Assembly (NCBI RefSeq): GCF_014697355.1
Contig: NZ_JACJRQ010000027.1
Coordinates: 43,710-107,709 of the forward strand
DNA from: Nostoc calcicola FACHB-3891
Lineage (GTDB): Bacteria > Cyanobacteriota > Cyanobacteriia > Cyanobacteriales > Nostocaceae
DNA length: 64,000 nucleotides
Direction of reading: 5' to 3'
A program made the translations under genes and the position numbers. Of this stretch, positions 34,817-43,104 are shown piece by piece (the stretch's first letter is position 1; each line of letters begins with the position of its first letter). The notes under the pieces are model-generated. The model was not told where the DNA came from and searched no databases. It worked only from the letters and a program-made list of their open reading frames with translations.

Positions 34817-36241
34817 CTATGAACTCAATTTGTAAGCAACTTTGGCGAGGTCGTAAGCTAAAGCATGAGCCATTTCATAGCCTTCTTCTTCCTCAATTAA
34901 CCCGCGTGTTACCAATCCCGCTAACCAGTTACAAGCTACACGTCGCCAAACAGTGTGGCGGGCAGGAATGGAAACGAAAGCCCGTGTATCATCGTTAAAG
35001 CCGGCGGTGTTATAAAGTCCGGCGGTTTCCATCACCTGATTGAAGTATCGTTCCATACCATTGATGCTGTCGTGAAACCACCAAGGCGGTCCTAGTAGCA
35101 CTGCGGGATAATGACCAGCTAGGGGAGCTAGTTCGCGGCTATAAGTGCTTTCATCTAATCCAAATAGGATTAAGTGAAAGTTCTGATGATTACCGTAGGC
35201 TGTCAACAACGGATGTAAATTTTCCGTCCACTCTATCTTCAAGGGAATATCAGCACCTTTATCTGACCCAAAATGCTCAAAGACAGCTGAATTATGGTTA
35301 CGCATAATACCGCAATGCATTTGCATCACCAAACCATCTTCTACACTCATGCGAGCCATTTCCATGAACATATGCCCAGTAAAACGCTCTGCATCACCTG
35401 GATTTAGCTTATTAGCTAATGCTCTAGCAAAGATGGCTTCTGCTTCCTGGTCGGTGAGGCGTTTGGTATAAGGTGTTGCTGCACTGTGGTCAGTAGCTGT
35501 GGCGCCCATTTTTTTAAAGAAGGCTCGACGTTCTTCTAGGGTTTGCACGAAAGTAGCGTAAGTCTTAATTTCTCGTGCAGCAGCGCTTTCCAGCTTGCTG
35601 AGATTTTCCCGCCAACCAAGAGTATCCAGGTTGACTACTGCATCTGGACGAAAAGTAGGTTTGATCTTAGTGAAACCTTCTTGGTGTAATGATTGATGGT
35701 ATTCAAGAGCATCGCTGGCCGCATCAGTGGTACAAAGCACTTCAATATTAAACTTTTTGAATAAAGCACGAGGTGAGAATTCAGGTAACAATAACAGTTT
35801 TTCCAGATAATCATAGATATGTGCGGCGTTGCGAGAGTTTAAAGGCTCATCCACCCCAAAGACGTTAGTGAGTTCGTCTTTCAGCCACAACCCAGAGGGA
35901 GTACCTTGGAATAAGTAAAAATGGTCGGCGAAAAGCTGCCAAATTTTGCGGTGGTTGGTTTCTACTGCTGAACCATCACGGCTAGGTATGCCCAGAGCTG
36001 ACAAAGGTACGCCCCGACTATAAAGCATACGGAAAATGTAATGGTCAGGAATAATCAATAATTCCGTTGGGGAACCAAAACGCGCTGCTGGATTAGCTAA
36101 TAAGGCAGGGTCTACGTGTCCGTGGGGACACACCAGCGGTAGAGTAGATATGCTGTCAAAAAATTGACGCGCTAGTTGTCTTTGAATTGGTTCTGGACTG
36201 AAGCAGCGATCGCCAGATAAACTCCATTTTGTAGTTAACAT
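34817..36241 (-). CDS. uxaC: Glucuronate isomerase (uronate isomerase)
   Basis: Converts D-glucuronate to D-fructuronate (or galacturonate to tagaturonate) in the cytoplasm; 474 aa, the usual UxaC length. It is a metal-dependent amidohydrolase-fold enzyme. The N-terminal PHGHVDP (about 39-45) provides the HxH metal ligands. Further family segments are IPDHYIFRMLYSRGV, EVLCTTDAASD, MQMHCGIMRNHN and the C-terminal DDTRAFVSIPARHTVWRRVA. It is followed by the fructuronate reductase and LarA-like genes and preceded, 69 bases away, by the LacI regulator on the same strand, so a four-gene operon is likely. MIOX on the other strand would supply its glucuronate substrate. Confidence 0.93.
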   Translation of the reverse strand: MLTTKWSLSGDRCFSPEPIQRQLARQFFDSISTLPLVCPHGHVDPALLANPAARFGSPTELLIIPDHYIFRMLYSRGVPLSALGIPSRDGSAVETNHRKIWQLFADHFYLFQGTPSGLWLKDELTNVFGVDEPLNSRNAAHIYDYLEKLLLLPEFSPRALFKKFNIEVLCTTDAASDALEYHQSLHQEGFTKIKPTFRPDAVVNLDTLGWRENLSKLESAAAREIKTYATFVQTLEERRAFFKKMGATATDHSAATPYTKRLTDQEAEAIFARALANKLNPGDAERFTGHMFMEMARMSVEDGLVMQMHCGIMRNHNSAVFEHFGSDKGADIPLKIEWTENLHPLLTAYGNHQNFHLILFGLDESTYSRELAPLAGHYPAVLLGPPWWFHDSINGMERYFNQVMETAGLYNTAGFNDDTRAFVSIPARHTVWRRVACNWLAGLVTRGLIEEEEGYEMAHALAYDLAKVAYKLSS

Positions 36242-36310
36242 ATTTTTTGTTATTAGTCATTGGTCATTTGTCATTAGTCATTAGTTTTTCTCCACGTCCC
36301 CTCATCTCCC

Positions 36311-37345
36311 TCATCCCCCTCCCCCAAATGCCGCACTACTACCCCGCTTGACTAGAACAGGAGAGAAAACGCGGTTTTCTACGCTTTTTTCCTCTAGTAA
36401 ATCGAGTAACATTTCCATCGCCGAGCGACCAATTTCCAACATTGGTTGGCAAACTGTTGTTAGTGACGGCGTTACGTAACGACAAAGAGCAATATCGTCA
36501 AATCCCACCAAACTTAAAGTTTGCGGTATCAAAATATTTAGTTCTTGGCAAGCTAAGAGAGCGCCAACTGCCACCATGTCGTTGTAACAAAAGATGCCTG
36601 TTACACCAGCGGCAAATAGTTGAGGTAGCATCTTTTTTCCCGTATCAACATCGCTGATTCTGATATTTTCTTCATCACTAATTGCCACCCAATCACTGTT
36701 TTGTGGTAAACCCGCTGCGCTCAAAGCCTTGCTATATCCTTCTTGGCGCAGCTGGTTTGACTTACTGCGATCGCCTACGCCCAAATAGCCAATAGCCGTG
36801 TGTCCCAAATCGATCAAATGCTCTACTGCCAATCGACCACCTAAAAAGTCATCCACTGTCACTGTGTGAAATGTTTCAGGTTGATCTTCTGTCTGACTAT
36901 TAATCAAAACTGTTGGCACAGAAATTTCACTTACTTTATCAGTATTGTTTTTATTAATGCGCGAATCAGTAACTAATATGCCGTCCACTCTGCGGCGATG
37001 AAAATTATCAATAGCTGCGATTTCCTGCTCGAAATCTCGGTGGGAAGCAGTTAACAAAACACTCAAACCAGCTGTTCTAGCTACCTGTTCAATTCCTTCT
37101 ACTACCTCAGCGTAAAAAGGATCGGCGATGGAAGTCACCACTACCCCAACGGTATAAGTCCGTTGATTTTGCAAGCTTTGAGCGATGGCATTGGGTACGT
37201 AGTTCATCTCCCGCGCTATTTTCTTAATTTCCTCTCGCACCTTCGGGCTAATTAGAGAGTTATCTCGCAAAGCACGCGAAACTGTAGAATGAGAAACCCC
37301 TGCTCTGCGGGCAATATCTTCAATTGAAACTTTTCGTTTCTTCAT
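36311..37345 (-). CDS. LacI/GalR-family repressor of the inositol/uronate island
   Basis: Predicted DNA-binding regulator, 344 aa. The N-terminal LacI helix-turn-helix and hinge read VSIEDIARRAGVSHSTVSRA, then NYVPNAIAQSLQNQRT. The periplasmic-binding-protein-like effector domain runs from about residue 60 (TYTVGVVVTSIADPFYAEVV) to the C-terminus (GRSAMEMLLDLLEEK). It heads the lacI-uxaC-uxuB-larA operon and faces gntK. A near-palindrome, TGCAAACGTGTGCA, lies 18 bases before its start. Three related sites precede MIOX, so autoregulation and control of both arms are inferred. The inducer is unknown; inositol or a hexuronate is likely. Confidence 0.9.
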   Translation of the reverse strand: MKKRKVSIEDIARRAGVSHSTVSRALRDNSLISPKVREEIKKIAREMNYVPNAIAQSLQNQRTYTVGVVVTSIADPFYAEVVEGIEQVARTAGLSVLLTASHRDFEQEIAAIDNFHRRRVDGILVTDSRINKNNTDKVSEISVPTVLINSQTEDQPETFHTVTVDDFLGGRLAVEHLIDLGHTAIGYLGVGDRSKSNQLRQEGYSKALSAAGLPQNSDWVAISDEENIRISDVDTGKKMLPQLFAAGVTGIFCYNDMVAVGALLACQELNILIPQTLSLVGFDDIALCRYVTPSLTTVCQPMLEIGRSAMEMLLDLLEEKSVENRVFSPVLVKRGSSAAFGGGG

Positions 37346-37362
37346 GATTTTACTGTAATTAA

Positions 37363-37376
37363 TGCAAACGTGTGCA
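37363..37376. promoter_or_regulatory. Putative LacI-family operator before lacI
   Basis: TGCAAACGTGTGCA, one mismatch from the perfect palindrome TGCACACGTGTGCA found before MIOX, with the central CG typical of LacI-family operators. Positioned to overlap the promoter or leader of the lacI-uxaC operon. Confidence 0.65.
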
Positions 37377-37501
37377 TTATAATTTTAATTATTAGCAAAG
37401 TTGAGTCATCTGTCAATGGATTCACCCATTAACAAAGGATAAAACTTCGGATAAGGGGGCAGGGGGAGATTTTACAGCGATTTTCAGGTAAATACACCAC
37501 T

Positions 37502-37533
37502 TTGTAGGGGCGCACAGCTGTGCGCCCCTACCG
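37502..37533. repeat. GTAGGGGCGCACAGCTGTGCGCCCCTAC-type hairpin repeat
   Basis: A long palindrome whose arms are GTAGGGGCGCACAG and CTGTGCGCCCCTAC. The same hairpin is at about 38861-38888, a relative is at 53750-53778, and it is interrupted by a mobile-element end at 63870-63887. It is a dispersed element that may also act as a terminator. Confidence 0.75.
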
Positions 37534-37620
37534 AAGATTGTGGTTCAAATAGATGAAAAACGCTATGAAGAAGGGGAAAGGGGAAGGGGGAAGGGGGAAA
37601 GGTTAAATTTATCCCTTTAC

Positions 37621-37740
37621 CCTTTACCCTTTAACCTTTACCCCTGTTTTTAATTCTTACCCTTTACCCTTTAACCTTTACCCCTGTTTTTAATTCTTAC
37701 CCTTTACCCTTTAACCTTTACCCCTGTTTTTAATTCTTAC
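37621..37740 (+). repeat. Three exact tandem copies of a 40-bp unit
   Basis: The unit starts CCTTTACCCTTTAACCTTTA and ends CCCCTGTTTTTAATTCTTAC. It occurs at 37621-37660, 37661-37700 and 37701-37740, with partial units on each side. Upstream purine runs (37562-37602, GGGGAAGGGGGAAGGGGG) are complementary to it. It fills the lacI-gntK spacer; no spacers between units, so it is not a CRISPR. Confidence 0.9.
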
Positions 37741-37824
37741 CCTTTACCCTTTCCCCTTTCCCCCTTCTCGGTAATCAGTATTAATTAAGCAAACTTGATA
37801 TAACTTAACTTTTTTTGTAAAACT

Positions 37825-38325
37825 ATGAAAGATAAGTCAATGATTATCATCATGATGGGTGTTTCTGGAGCCGGCAAAACCACCATAGGAAAACTGCTAG
37901 CAGACTCTTTAAACTGGGAATTTAGCGACGCCGATGCTTTTCATTCGCCGGAGAATGTTGAAAAAATGCGGCGCGGTATCCCCTTGACTGAAGCCGACAG
38001 AACACCTTGGTTACAAGATTTGCAAGCAGCGATTAAAAACTGGCTGCAAGAAAATAAAAATATGGTGCTGGCGTGTTCGGCTCTCAAAGAAAGCTATCGG
38101 CAATTTTTGGTGGTGGATAGGGAACGCATCAAACTAGTCTACCTCAAAGGCTCTTATGAGTTAATTCAACAGCGCTTGCAAGAGCGTCATAATCACTATA
38201 TGACCGAAAAACTCCTCGATAGCCAGTTTAATACTCTGGAAGAACCATCAGACACTTTATATATAGATGTTATCGAGACACCCCAGGTAATTGTCCAAGA
38301 CATCAGAACAGCTTTAGGAATTTAG
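37825..38325 (+). CDS. gntK: Gluconokinase
   Basis: Phosphorylates D-gluconate with ATP to 6-phosphogluconate, feeding the oxidative pentose phosphate pathway; cytoplasmic, 166 aa, the normal length for GntK/IdnK. The P-loop is GVSGAGKTT at 12-20. The substrate region DADAFHSPENVEKMRRGIPL, then DRTPWL, is diagnostic of gluconokinases, as is CSALKESYRQFL. Start ATG 37825; the next in-frame ATG at 37840 is possible. It is divergent from lacI and is the predicted terminal enzyme of the inositol route: it would use gluconate made by the LarA-like epimerase. No gluconate transporter is beside it, consistent with gluconate being made internally. Confidence 0.92.
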   Translation: MKDKSMIIIMMGVSGAGKTTIGKLLADSLNWEFSDADAFHSPENVEKMRRGIPLTEADRTPWLQDLQAAIKNWLQENKNMVLACSALKESYRQFLVVDRERIKLVYLKGSYELIQQRLQERHNHYMTEKLLDSQFNTLEEPSDTLYIDVIETPQVIVQDIRTALGI

Positions 38326-38395
38326 CATCTGTGTGGGAAAACTTATCTTAAACAAATATAAAGCGATCGCATCACTGTAACGTAGGAGGAAAATA

Positions 38396-38797
38396 ATGTT
38401 TCTTAGATTAGCGCAACAACATCAGCAAGTCGTCCAAGACTTGGTAATCAATCTACAAGCTTTGTCAATTGTACTTGAGGGGCGTGGTTATCTCACATCT
38501 TGTTATACATGTGGCGACCAAATCAAGAGTGCTTCATTTATGGTCAGTTTGGAAGAAAAGCACCTGATTCGCTTTTTAGTGTCCGATTACGGTATTACTT
38601 GGATGGAAATTTGGGATGACCGTGAATTAATGAAGTTAGAGGGTGCAGAAGCAATCAATCAATTGCAGGAGTTGGCTAATATTGTCAAGTATCCACAGCA
38701 AAAAATTCTTGAAGAAGAATTCACAAGTCAGAATGGGCTAAACGCCCCGCTATCGGTAACAGGAGTCAGAATCAAGACCACCAACTTTTCAATTTAG
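38396..38797 (+). CDS. Hypothetical protein within the inositol island
   Basis: A 133-residue soluble protein starting at ATG 38396 with a good ribosome site (TAGGAGGAAAATA). It has an acidic middle (IRFLVSDYGITWMEIWDDRE) and two cysteines in SCYTCGDQIKSASF. I do not recognise the family, and it has no visible catalytic motif, signal peptide or membrane segment. It lies 70 bases after gntK and 319 before MIOX on the same strand; whether it belongs to the pathway is unknown. Confidence 0.6.
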   Translation: MFLRLAQQHQQVVQDLVINLQALSIVLEGRGYLTSCYTCGDQIKSASFMVSLEEKHLIRFLVSDYGITWMEIWDDRELMKLEGAEAINQLQELANIVKYPQQKILEEEFTSQNGLNAPLSVTGVRIKTTNFSI

Positions 38798-38860
38798 TGG
38801 GGATGCAAAAACGCTGAGGGACTTCCAAAAAATAAATTATCCCAAATTATTTGTACATTT

Positions 38861-38888
38861 GTAGGGGCGCACAGCTGTGCGCCCCTAC
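38861..38888. repeat. Hairpin repeat, second GTAGGGGCGCACAG copy
   Basis: Palindrome with arms GTAGGGGCGCACAG / CTGTGCGCCCCTAC in the gap before MIOX, the same dispersed element as at 37502-37533. It could end transcription from gntK and the hypothetical gene before the MIOX promoter. Confidence 0.7.
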
Positions 38889-38991
38889 GTTAGTTAACGC
38901 TGCGGTATCCGTCAGTCCAACAGAATACCCAACTGAATTCTGACTCCTGAATTCTGTTCAACAAAGTAAAGAATGTTTGCTGAAGGAAAAA

Positions 38992-39005
38992 TGCACGCTT
39001 GTGCA
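38992..39005. promoter_or_regulatory. Putative LacI-family operator 1 before MIOX
   Basis: TGCACGCTTGTGCA, the outermost of three related sites, centred 118 bases before the MIOX start codon. The outer TGCA arms are symmetric and the centre is imperfect. Confidence 0.6.
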
Positions 39006-39028
39006 AATAGATAAAAAACTTAACAGAC

Positions 39029-39052
39029 ATTTTTGCACACGTGTGCAAAAAT
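39029..39052. promoter_or_regulatory. Putative LacI-family operator 2 before MIOX, perfect palindrome
   Basis: A perfect 24-bp palindrome centred on CACGTG; its 14-bp core is TGCACACGTGTGCA at 39034-39047, flanked by T5 and A5 runs. The centre lies 42 bases from operator 1 and 35 from operator 3, suggesting cooperative or looped repression. Confidence 0.75.
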
Positions 39053-39068
39053 TTAAATATAGAGTTTA

Positions 39069-39082
39069 TGCACACCTGTGCA
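39069..39082. promoter_or_regulatory. Putative LacI-family operator 3 before MIOX
   Basis: TGCACACCTGTGCA, one mismatch from the perfect site, ending 34 bases before the MIOX start codon, where it would block transcription initiation or early elongation. Confidence 0.65.
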
Positions 39083-39116
39083 AAGAAGTTGAATCATCAT
39101 TAAAAACTAGGAAGAT

Positions 39117-40013
39117 ATGTACCAAACTCTAAATCATCCCATCAAACGAACTGAAAACAATCCTTTACATTCACTAGAAGAATGGGAAGAAGATTTACTC
39201 AATCGCTATCCCGACCCGAACAGGATACTTAAAGAAGGTAAAACGGTTGTTGCGTACAGGAATTACGAAACGACTACTAGAGATACAGTCAAAGAATTCT
39301 ACCGATTAAATCATATTAATCAAACATATGATTTTGTACTACAGAAAAAAGCAGAGTTTCTCAAGTTTGACAAAAAAGAAATGACCGTTTGGGATGCGGT
39401 AGAATTTTTGAATCAACTAGTTGATGATTCAGATCCTGATACAGACTTAGACCAATTACAACATTTGTTGCAAACATCAGAAGCTATTCGCGCTGATGGT
39501 CATCCTGATTGGATGGTACTGACAGGTTTCTTTCACGATATGGGGAAAGTACTTTGCTTATTTGGTGAACCCCAATGGGCGAGTGTAGGCGATACCTATC
39601 CTGTAGGTTGTGCATTTTCTGATAAAATTGTTTTCTCGGAATTTTTCAAAGATAATCCCGATCGCAATAACCCAAAATATAATACTAAATATGGTATATA
39701 CGAGCCAAATTGCGGATTAAGTAATGTACACATGTCATGGGGACACGATGAGTATTTCTATAGTATGATGAGACCTTACTTGCCCGAACCTGCATTGTAC
39801 ATCCTTCGCTATCACTCATTTTATCCCCAACATCGTGAGAACGCCTACGAGTATTTGATGGATAAACACGATGAAGAAATGTTTAAATGGGTGAAGTTAT
39901 TTAATCCCTACGATTTGTATTCCAAAAATCCCAATCCTCCTGATTGGCAAAAACTCAAGCCATACTACGAAGACTTAGTGGCTAAATATTTACCGCTAAC
40001 CCTAAAATTTTAA
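39117..40013 (+). CDS. myo-Inositol oxygenase (MIOX)
   Basis: Di-iron oxygenase cleaving myo-inositol with O2 to D-glucuronate in the cytoplasm; 298 aa, similar to the animal and plant enzymes (about 285 aa). All six expected iron ligands can be placed: Asp103 is not a ligand but lies in the conserved DDSDPD; His116, His140-Asp141 (FFHDMGKVL), His210 (MSWGHDEYF), His233 (RYHSFYPQH) and Asp266 (FNPYDLYSK). The GEPQWASVGDTYPVGC segment is diagnostic. ATG 39117 follows TAGGAAG. Three LacI-type operators lie upstream and the hexuronate operon is divergent nearby, so its product should flow to UxaC. MIOX is mainly known from eukaryotes and is sporadic in bacteria. Confidence 0.95.
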   Translation: MYQTLNHPIKRTENNPLHSLEEWEEDLLNRYPDPNRILKEGKTVVAYRNYETTTRDTVKEFYRLNHINQTYDFVLQKKAEFLKFDKKEMTVWDAVEFLNQLVDDSDPDTDLDQLQHLLQTSEAIRADGHPDWMVLTGFFHDMGKVLCLFGEPQWASVGDTYPVGCAFSDKIVFSEFFKDNPDRNNPKYNTKYGIYEPNCGLSNVHMSWGHDEYFYSMMRPYLPEPALYILRYHSFYPQHRENAYEYLMDKHDEEMFKWVKLFNPYDLYSKNPNPPDWQKLKPYYEDLVAKYLPLTLKF

Positions 40014-40822
40014 ATTCCTGGCGTCACCAAACCAAAGATTTTGGTTCCTGATTGAGTTTCTCAAGATTGTAATGATTTTTTATTCATCATTAGACCTCTT
40101 GCATGAATATTTTTTTGTCTCACGCAGAGGCGCAGAGGCGCAGAGAAGAGAACGCAAAGAAAGACTTTTGCAAGAAGCCTATTATCGGCAAATATTTTTT
40201 GCCAAGCCTCAACCAACCGGAATATTTTTCCAATTTCAATAGCATAATTTGTGTCTGTAATCCGAGAAAAACTGTGTAGATACAGTAGAATTCTGAAGTC
40301 AAACAGCCTTTATACCTGACTACCAGACGAATCGTTGTGTACTTCACTTTCTTGGAAATCCGCTGTATCTGCACATCATAAGTTATCAAAAGTCACTCAT
40401 CTGACATCATATTACATTGAAATGAAAAATACTTCTTCATTTTGTAAACTTCGATAAAGGAAATTTATTTGTGTCCAGAATCCAGGATAGAATAAACAAT
40501 CAAATAACACAGAAAGTCAAAAGTTTAATAAACTAAGATTTTCTAAATCTTAAGGAAACAACTTTTTTCAATTTCAGCACTTTCAAATACAATTTTCCAA
40601 AACACAAAAAACCTCATTTTTTGCTGGAAACAGCAAAAGAATATTTAGTGTAACTAATAACAGCAATTAAAATATCGTCAAATTGCAACATATTTGATAA
40701 AAATTGCAATTGCCCAAGCTAGAAGTGCCACTAGACTAAATCTCAAGTTATCAAGATTGTATAATGTTGCGGATTTATATTCTGCTAATTTTCCTCAAAT
40801 TCAAATGCATTTTGGGATATAG
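40014..40822. other. Long AT-rich spacer before the ABC transporter genes
   Basis: 809 bases. It contains the MITE at 40091-40181 and then about 600 bases of AT-rich sequence with no believable gene; a reverse open frame at 40120-40389 is partly translated from the MITE. No copy of the TGCACACGTGTGCA operator is seen, so the transporter operon may be regulated separately or read from the MIOX promoter. Confidence 0.5.
40091..40181. repeat. MITE-like element with TAGACCTCTTGCA arms, copy 2
   Basis: 91 bp bounded by TAGACCTCTTGCA and TGCAAGAAGCCTA, enclosing the common word CACGCAGAGGCGCAGAGGCG. It is related by its arms to 32273-32400; an inverted piece of its core lies at 46014-46052. Confidence 0.6.
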
Positions 40823-41821
40823 ATGAATATGAATAAAATTTGGTTTTTAGCTAGCATATTAAGTTTCCTTGGCATTGCAGTTGTGGGTTGCAATGACACT
40901 CCAAATGCTAACAGTGCTACCAATACTAGTACTAATACTGCTACAAACACTAGTTTAGAAAATAAAGCATTGCAAACAATCGGCATTACCTTGGGTGATT
41001 TAGGTAATCCCTTTTATCTAGCAGTGCAAAAGGGAGCAGAAGAAAAAGCAAAAAAAATTGGGGATGAGATTAGAGTTAATACAGTTTCCAGTGGCTTCGA
41101 TTTGAACCAACAAAGCAACCAAATTGAAAATTTTACGGCGGCCAATACTGACCTAATTATCCTCAGTGCGGTTGACAAAAAAGGAGTTAAACCAGCGATC
41201 GATCGAGCCAGGAGCGCAGGTAGGATTGTGATTGCGGTAGATTCAGCCGTAGATGCAGACGTGGATGCAATGATTAGCTCTAACAATATCCAAGCTGGAG
41301 AGATTGCTTGTAAATATATTGGCGATCGCCTCAACGGCAAAGGTAATGTAGTTATTCTCAACGGTACGCCAATGGACTCAATCAATCAGCGAGTCAGTGG
41401 CTGTAAGAATTCCTTAGCCAAATATCCAGATATCAAAATCATCTCAGACCAGAACGCAGAAGGGACAAGGGATGGCGGACTGAGAGTCATGAGTGACGTG
41501 CTAACAACCTTCCCCAAAATCGATGCCGTTTTTGCCACCAACGACCAAAGCGGCGTCGGCGCAGATTTAGCAGCCAGACAAGCAAGACGTAAAGAATTTT
41601 TTATTGTTGGGGTTGATGGTTCACCAGATGCAACCAAAGCAATGGAAGACAAGGACGGTGTATTTGTTGCAACTGCCGCTCAAGATCCCGCAGGGATGGC
41701 GCAAAAAGCCGTCGAGGTTGGCAACGATGTCATCCAAGGCAAAAAACTGAGTAATTCTCAGATTCTCGTTCCAGTCAAGTTGGTTACCCGCGATAACCTT
41801 GGTAGTTACAAAGGGTGGTAG
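40823..41821 (+). CDS. Sugar/inositol ABC transporter substrate-binding lipoprotein 1
   Basis: Ribose/galactose-class (type I) periplasmic binding protein, 332 aa, predicted to deliver a cyclitol or sugar to the ABC permease. The N-terminal lipoprotein signal ends in the lipobox AVVGC (Cys23), followed by an Asn/Thr-rich linker (residues 24-50). The fold starts TIGITLGDLGNPFYLAVQKG, with later NVVILNGTPMDSINQRVSG and FFIVGVDGSPDATKAM, typical of RbsB-like proteins. It is a clear paralogue of the next gene. Since one ATPase and one permease serve both, they may differ in ligand (for example inositol isomers). Ligand assignment is from context only. Confidence 0.88.
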   Translation: MNMNKIWFLASILSFLGIAVVGCNDTPNANSATNTSTNTATNTSLENKALQTIGITLGDLGNPFYLAVQKGAEEKAKKIGDEIRVNTVSSGFDLNQQSNQIENFTAANTDLIILSAVDKKGVKPAIDRARSAGRIVIAVDSAVDADVDAMISSNNIQAGEIACKYIGDRLNGKGNVVILNGTPMDSINQRVSGCKNSLAKYPDIKIISDQNAEGTRDGGLRVMSDVLTTFPKIDAVFATNDQSGVGADLAARQARRKEFFIVGVDGSPDATKAMEDKDGVFVATAAQDPAGMAQKAVEVGNDVIQGKKLSNSQILVPVKLVTRDNLGSYKGW

Positions 41822-41849
41822 TGCGGGGGGCAGGGGGCAGGGGGCAGGG

Positions 41850-41930
41850 GGCAGGGGAAAAGGTTAAAGGGAAAAGGGAAAAGGAATAAATTTAATCTTT
41901 CCCCTTTTCCCCTTACCCCTTTCCCTTTCC
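41850..41930. repeat. 81-bp purine/pyrimidine hairpin, copy 1
   Basis: Begins GGCAGGGGAAAAGGTTAAAG and ends CCTTACCCCTTTCCCTTTCC; the two halves are complementary around AATAAATTTAATC. It is identical over 81 bases to 43024-43104 after the second binding-protein gene. It probably folds in mRNA as an attenuator or stabiliser. Preceded by four GGGGGCA units (41826-41850). Confidence 0.8.
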
Positions 41931-41973
41931 ACATGCCCTATGCCCAATTCAGATTTTTTTTAAGAGGAGATAT

Positions 41974-43008
41974 ATGAATTTAAGAAAAATTGCGATCGCA
42001 GCTAGTTTAATCAGTTTGGTTAGTGGTACTGTCATTGGTTGCTCAAATGGCTCTGAAAATGGTACTGCTACTAATCCCGATCCCAACGCCGCTGGTAATA
42101 CAGCTACTAATACTAGCGCCCAGAGTAACGCAGGTAGTAAAGATGGGAAATTGCGATCGGTAGCTTTCACGGCTGGCGATTTAAGTAACCCCTTCTTCGT
42201 CTTGATGGGACAGGAAATTGAAGCCACAGCCAAGAAAATCGGCGGCAATGATGTCAGGACAACCGTAGTTTCCAGTGCCTATGACCTCAATCAACAAGCC
42301 AACCAAATTGAAAACTTCACGGCGTCGAATACTGACATTATTATCTTGAATGCTGCTGATAAAAGTGGCATTAAGCCAGCAGTGGAAAAAGCCAAAGAAG
42401 CAGGCAGAATTGTGATTGCTGTAGATACCGGTGCTGAGGGCGGTGTAGATGCCACGGTGACAACTAATAATGTGCAAGCGGGAGAAGTTGGTTGTCAATA
42501 TATTGCTGACCGTCTCAAAGGCAAAGGTAGTGTAGTAATTCTCAACGGACCTCAGGTGGACTCGGTGATTCAGCGAGTCAGTGGTTGCGAGAAAGTATTG
42601 GCCAAATATCCCGGCCTCAAACTCCTCTCCAAAGACCAGAACGGAGAAGGCAGTAGGGATGGCGGACTGAGAGTCATGACAGATTTGCTGACAACCTTTC
42701 CCAAAATTGACGCTGTTTTTGCGATCAACGATCCGAGTGGAGTAGGAGCAGAACTAGCAGCCAACCAAGCACAACGTAAAGACTTCTTTATTGTTGGTGT
42801 CGATGGTGCGCCAGAAGCCATAAAAGCGATCGCTGCCAAAGATAGCATATATGCAGCAACAGCGACTCAAAATCCGCGAGGCATGGCAGCAAAAGCAGTC
42901 GAAGTTGGCAACGACATTTTGAAGGGTAAAAAACCCACTAACCCCACCATTTTGATTCCAGTCAAACTGATCACCAAAGATAACGTCAGCACAGAAAAAG
43001 GTTGGTAA
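41974..43008 (+). CDS. Sugar/inositol ABC transporter substrate-binding lipoprotein 2
   Basis: Paralogue of the preceding gene, 344 aa, with the same order: signal peptide with lipobox near TVIGC (Cys23), an Asn/Gly/Thr-rich linker, then the RbsB-like fold (SVAFTAGDLSNPFFVLMGQE). Long stretches match copy 1, for example LNQQ(A/S)NQIENFTA, DGGLRVM and LTTFPKIDAVFA, while the first strand and the loops lining the ligand site differ (LAVQKGAEEK against VLMGQEIEAT). The spacing to the ATPase gene (140 bases) includes the second 81-bp hairpin. Ribosome site AGAGGAG lies just before ATG 41974. Confidence 0.88.
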   Translation: MNLRKIAIAASLISLVSGTVIGCSNGSENGTATNPDPNAAGNTATNTSAQSNAGSKDGKLRSVAFTAGDLSNPFFVLMGQEIEATAKKIGGNDVRTTVVSSAYDLNQQANQIENFTASNTDIIILNAADKSGIKPAVEKAKEAGRIVIAVDTGAEGGVDATVTTNNVQAGEVGCQYIADRLKGKGSVVILNGPQVDSVIQRVSGCEKVLAKYPGLKLLSKDQNGEGSRDGGLRVMTDLLTTFPKIDAVFAINDPSGVGAELAANQAQRKDFFIVGVDGAPEAIKAIAAKDSIYAATATQNPRGMAAKAVEVGNDILKGKKPTNPTILIPVKLITKDNVSTEKGW

Positions 43009-43023
43009 ATGGGGAACTTTTAA

Positions 43024-43104
43024 GGCAGGGGAAAAGGTTAAAGGGAAAAGGGAAAAGGAATAAATTTAATCTTTCCCCTTTTCCCCTTACCCCTTTCCCT
43101 TTCC
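43024..43104. repeat. 81-bp purine/pyrimidine hairpin, copy 2
   Basis: Exact copy of 41850-41930, placed between the second binding-protein gene and the ATPase gene. It would fold in the transcript and could lower ATPase and permease expression relative to the binding proteins. Confidence 0.8.

Noticed and set aside
37621..37740. Possible CRISPR array
   Set aside because: The repeats are directly adjacent with no unique spacers; it is a plain tandem repeat.
40120..40389. 89-residue reverse open frame
   Set aside because: Its C-terminus (FAFSSLRLCASA) is translated from the GCGCAGAGGCGCAGAG repeat word inside a MITE.
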